Positions 61,241 through 64,000 of a DNA stretch of 64,000 nt are shown here, piece by piece. The stretch is from assembly GCA_030765045.1 (NCBI GenBank), contig CM060970.1, positions 50,737,076-50,801,075 of the forward strand. Reading direction: 5' to 3'. The position numbers and the translations under genes are program-made. The DNA comes from Tenodera sinensis (Eukaryota > Arthropoda > Insecta > Mantodea > Mantidae). Below the pieces are notes generated by a model. It did no database searches. It had not been told where the DNA came from and worked only from the letters and a program-made list of their open reading frames with translations. Positions within the stretch are counted from its first letter, which is position 1. Each line of letters opens with the position of its first letter.

Positions 61241-62159
61241 AAAAGAAAAAAAGGATTCTCTTATTTCGTTAAGATGAACGTCGGATTTTCTTAACTATTT
61301 CTGTACACATCAGGCTCATTTGAGTATCATTTCAGCCATTTTTCCATTCCTGGCTTTGCTGACACACCAAAAATCTCTAATGAGAGAAAAAAAAAAGTTT
61401 CATTGAAATTGGAACACAACTAATGCATAAGGAACAATTAATATTTTTAAAAATAATTTCTCATTGACCGTTTCGATATGGTTAAATCATTCTAAAACTC
61501 CAGAGTAAAAAACAATTGCAATTTCATATGCCTTGAAGTGATCCGAAGTAAATTTTCTTAAGTGTCGCATAATCTCACTTTTTGAATTTCGATCAAAATC
61601 TAAATATCTAGAGAAATATTGTCTATGCACTTAGATTAATGAGTACGTTCTAGTTTCTTCTTTTCATAAACATTAAGCACAGTAATAGCGTTATTATCTA
61701 ATATTATGTCATAACTTATATTATTTTAAAAACAACGAAAAGTAAAGTTGTCACTAAGTTTGCAGTATTTTCTCTCGTAACATTGTTAAACACTGTCAGA
61801 TAAAAAACAAATTGCTGCAAGTTTAATGTTCTTTAACAGGGTAGGTCATTCTTATGATGAAATAAATTGCTAAATTACACTTAAATGAGCCCGGGGTCTG
61901 TAGAGTGTGCAGTTACCGACATTTAGCTTCTCGGGATAAGAGAAAATCCCATAAAAGCTCATCTGGTTAAATCCTCTAATAGAAATTCAAACCACTGATT
62001 CTTGAATGTGAGGGAGACACAAGTAACTATTTGATGTGTCAGGTTAGTTTTTTCGTAGCATTAGTAGTTTTCGAAAACTTTGTTGTTGTATGTTTAAACT
62101 TCACTGTAACTTTGCAATGTGTAAACATTTTTAAAAAATAAAGAAACGAACAATTTATT
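61241..62159. other. Unassigned AT-rich spacer
   Basis: Nothing recognised. Confidence 0.5.
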
Positions 62160-62450
62160 ACGTTAAATGTTGTTTGAGGTTGGCAGGTTTTATTTAAAGG
62201 TCTTCATGTCACATCTCTGGAAGATAGAAACTTCATATAAGTACCAACTTGGTATCTTGGTCACTAAGTTATGCCTGTTCTCACACACCCACAACTACCT
62301 CCCAACCCCCCACCCCCCGACACACACTTACCCCTCTCACCCACCCCCCACACACACCTATTTTCCTTTTTTTTTAGGGGCCTTCAAAATAGATTTCTGG
62401 CGGGATCTCGGCAACAAATGTTTGGGTGATATATACGTAATAGAGAAAAT
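62160..62450 (+). repeat. Family A right-end copy with C/CA-rich expansion
   Basis: GGTCTTCATGTCACATCTCTGG is followed by AGTACCAACTTGG and TTATGCCTGTTC. A CACACACCC..CCCCCCAC stretch (about 62280-62360) stands where the CA block belongs. Then GGGGCCTTCAAAATAG and CGTAATAGAGAAAATAAA follow. Confidence 0.75.
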
Positions 62451-62799
62451 AAATTATAAATGATTGAAACTTCTGTTATAAAATAATTATGTAACTATAA
62501 AATACGCACACAGAATGCTTTCCCCACCAACTCTCTCTTTTTCTCTTGCACCAATATATAACGTAAAATTAATAGAATGGACTATTGTTTGGATTTTCCA
62601 GTCAGCCAAATACGTGAAAAAGCTCTCAATTAGCTTTTCAGATTGTTTATTGTGAATGTATGTTTATGATAAGCTCTCTGAATTGAAATGTGCAATATTT
62701 GCATCTTAGTTATATATAAAAATGCATGTATGTTTGTCCCTGGTAGGCTGCTACACCATTGATTCCAATATGATGAAAATCGGCAACTCCAAATGCTTT
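62451..62799. other. Unassigned spacer
   Basis: Nothing recognised beyond AT-rich sequence. Confidence 0.45.
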
Positions 62800-63090
62800 T
62801 TCACACAGGTCTTACTGCTACGGCTTTATTTCACAACCTATCACATCCACATGGTTTTCGCTACTCATTTTTCTTTTACGAAACACATTCCTTCTGTTTT
62901 CCCACTTCTATGTATAATTCATGTAATTTTCTTGTTTCAAATAGAAATGTAACCTATTATGTTCACACAATTTTCTCTACTTTTCTTTTACGTAACATAT
63001 TCACATACATTTCCTCTGCTTACTCTTCTACAAACAATTCATACACTTTTCTACATTATTGAAATAAAAATGCAACGTATTACATTCTCA
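62800..63090. repeat. Tandem duplication, 112-bp period
   Basis: TTCTTTTACGAAACACATTCC at 62871 recurs as TTCTTTTACGTAACATATTC at 62983. Each is followed by a CTTCTATGTATAATTCATG / CTTCTACAAACAATTCATAC block and an AATAGAAATGTAACCTATTA / AATAAAAATGCAACGTATTA block. A poorer third unit seems to precede. The 76- and 89-codon frames are inside it. Confidence 0.7.
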
Positions 63091-63352
63091 GTTTTCTGGA
63101 CTGTGGTGTTTGTAGTTATTCAATAGTGCTTTTGCATTATGTCCTCCCGGTGCGTTTAGTTATTTGGTTTATTTTTATTCCTTATGGCTTATGGTATCCT
63201 AAGAGCTTTAGTTAAATGTTTGTTTAAGTTTAAGTATTCTGTTTTTAAATGTCTGCAAAGAAACGAGACTATTGGACAAGTGAAACCTCAGTCCGAAAGT
63301 TTGAGGTAAACGGTCAAGCCATCGCCGGTTATTTCAGCTAGTTATTAAATAA
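63085..63352 (+). repeat. Family C dispersed repeat, copy 2
   Basis: Matches the minus strand of 18640-18860. It contains a 31-codon frame from ATG at 63249: MSAKKRDYWTSETSVRKFEV, then NGQAIAGYFS and a stop. The copy at 18.7 kb keeps ATG and MS-x-K but then breaks. This may be the 5' end of an unknown element's gene. Confidence 0.65.
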
Positions 63353-63462
63353 AATCGTTTATTACTGCGTATTTTCCTGCAAGTCAGGATATGGACTGTT
63401 AATATATTTATAAAATACGATTGGTTTATATTAATTATGAACTAATACATATCTATAGATCT

Positions 63463-64000
63463 TTTCTCTGCTACCTGTAGTGGAAGTATTGCATTCTATC
63501 CAAAAATTCGAAGTTGGGAATTAATCGGAAGTATATTATAACACATGTTTTCAGGCCCTGAACCGAAAAGAAGTACTTTTGGAGAAGATCCGCGCGCGTG
63601 TGTGTGCGTGTGCGTGTGTGTGTGTGAGTGTGTCATTGTTATATTCGCTTTAGGTAGGTTACCTGTATTCCTAAGATTTTTCGCTAAATGAGGTACAATT
63701 CAATGTATAGCTCAAAAGTTTATAATCATTGCAACAACTACTCTAATCATATCATGCCCATTAGCATTTCTCTGAGAGGGTTTGTGTATACCTGTGTATG
63801 AGTGCCCATCTGCCTGTGAACAGCATCACACAAAAGTAGCAGATTAATTAGGAACTGAAGTTGGTATTTCAATTCAGCATCTTCCAAGAATGCGACACAA
63901 ATATTTAAAATAAATTCCTTCAGCCCAAACTACCCCTTATATTGAAAAGTTTTCAAAAATAATAATACTTGCGTTTAACTTACGTATTTTCATGACAGGG
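63463..64000 (-). repeat. Family A repeat, running off the window
   Basis: Starts at CTTTTCTCTGCTACCTGTAGTGG and reaches TTTTCAAAAATAATAATACTTGCG at the edge. A CG/TG run lies at 63593-63632. About 150 bp of foreign sequence sit between this run and a second CTGTGTATGAG..CTGTGAACAGC block. Confidence 0.82.

Overview
The window looks like intergenic, repeat-dominated nuclear DNA from an animal, most likely an insect with a large genome. A hemimetabolous (polyneopteran) insect is my guess. The reasons are low GC, long perfect microsatellites, a jockey-type LINE, several tRNA-derived SINE families with A/B-box heads, derelict hAT and other DNA transposons, and no operons or dense coding. I could not identify any intact host gene. 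The only long credible protein frame is a retrotransposon reverse transcriptase at 9708-11642. Nearly every other open frame is a microsatellite, a repeat copy or noise.

The main hidden structure is one dispersed repeat, called family A here. It is about 0.8 kb, non-coding, and present in roughly 20 full or partial copies on both strands, covering close to a fifth of the window. In + orientation it begins TCTGATGTGTTGCA..CACATGACTTTCTCTAC and ends GTAGTAGAGAAAGTAAAA, so both ends carry an ACTTTCTCTACT / AGTAGAGAAAGT inverted motif. Copies range from nearly consensus to very decayed, and some lie head to tail. An internal CA-rich stretch has become a microsatellite in several copies. Family A explains much of what otherwise looks like unique AT-rich DNA.

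Layout. 1-3.6 kb: family A copies, three in a row. 4.5-5.1 kb: an anonymous GC-rich segment. 7.7-8.0 kb: SINE fragments. 8.45-9.56 kb: a perfect ATA tract of 1,104 bp. 9.56-12.27 kb: a 5'-truncated jockey-like LINE. 13.0-13.5 kb: SINEs. 13.9-15.4 kb: family A. 16.04-16.86 kb: an internally deleted hAT element with recognisable transposase C-terminus. 17.3-21.5 kb: family A, plus the first copy of family C. 21.65-21.95 kb: a transposase-like helix-turn-helix remnant. 22.2-22.6 kb: a SINE. 23.56-24.20 kb: an element with 16-bp inverted termini flanked by TTAA. 25.6-26.0 kb: composite family B and a possible LTR end with primer-binding site. 27-30 kb: family A and two opposed LINE fragments. 32.1-35.7 kb: a recombinase-like remnant, SINEs, and a short conserved-looking open frame at 34867-35061. 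36.6-39.9 kb: family B, a 20-bp purine minisatellite and family A. 40.35-41.28 kb: a dead LINE interrupted by a SINE with a clean 13-bp target duplication. 41.3-50 kb: family A copies and a 250-bp MITE. 51.85-52.5 kb: a degenerate 134-bp tandem array. 52.5-58.6 kb: family A. 59.68-60.38 kb: a MITE with about 47-bp inverted termini between CA/TG tracts. 61-64 kb: SINE, family A, family C and a short tandem duplication.

The transposons are layered: SINEs sit in LINEs, microsatellites in repeats, and old copies beside young ones. All family assignments rest on reading motifs by eye. No database search or alignment was run, and element boundaries are approximate unless inverted repeats or target duplications define them.
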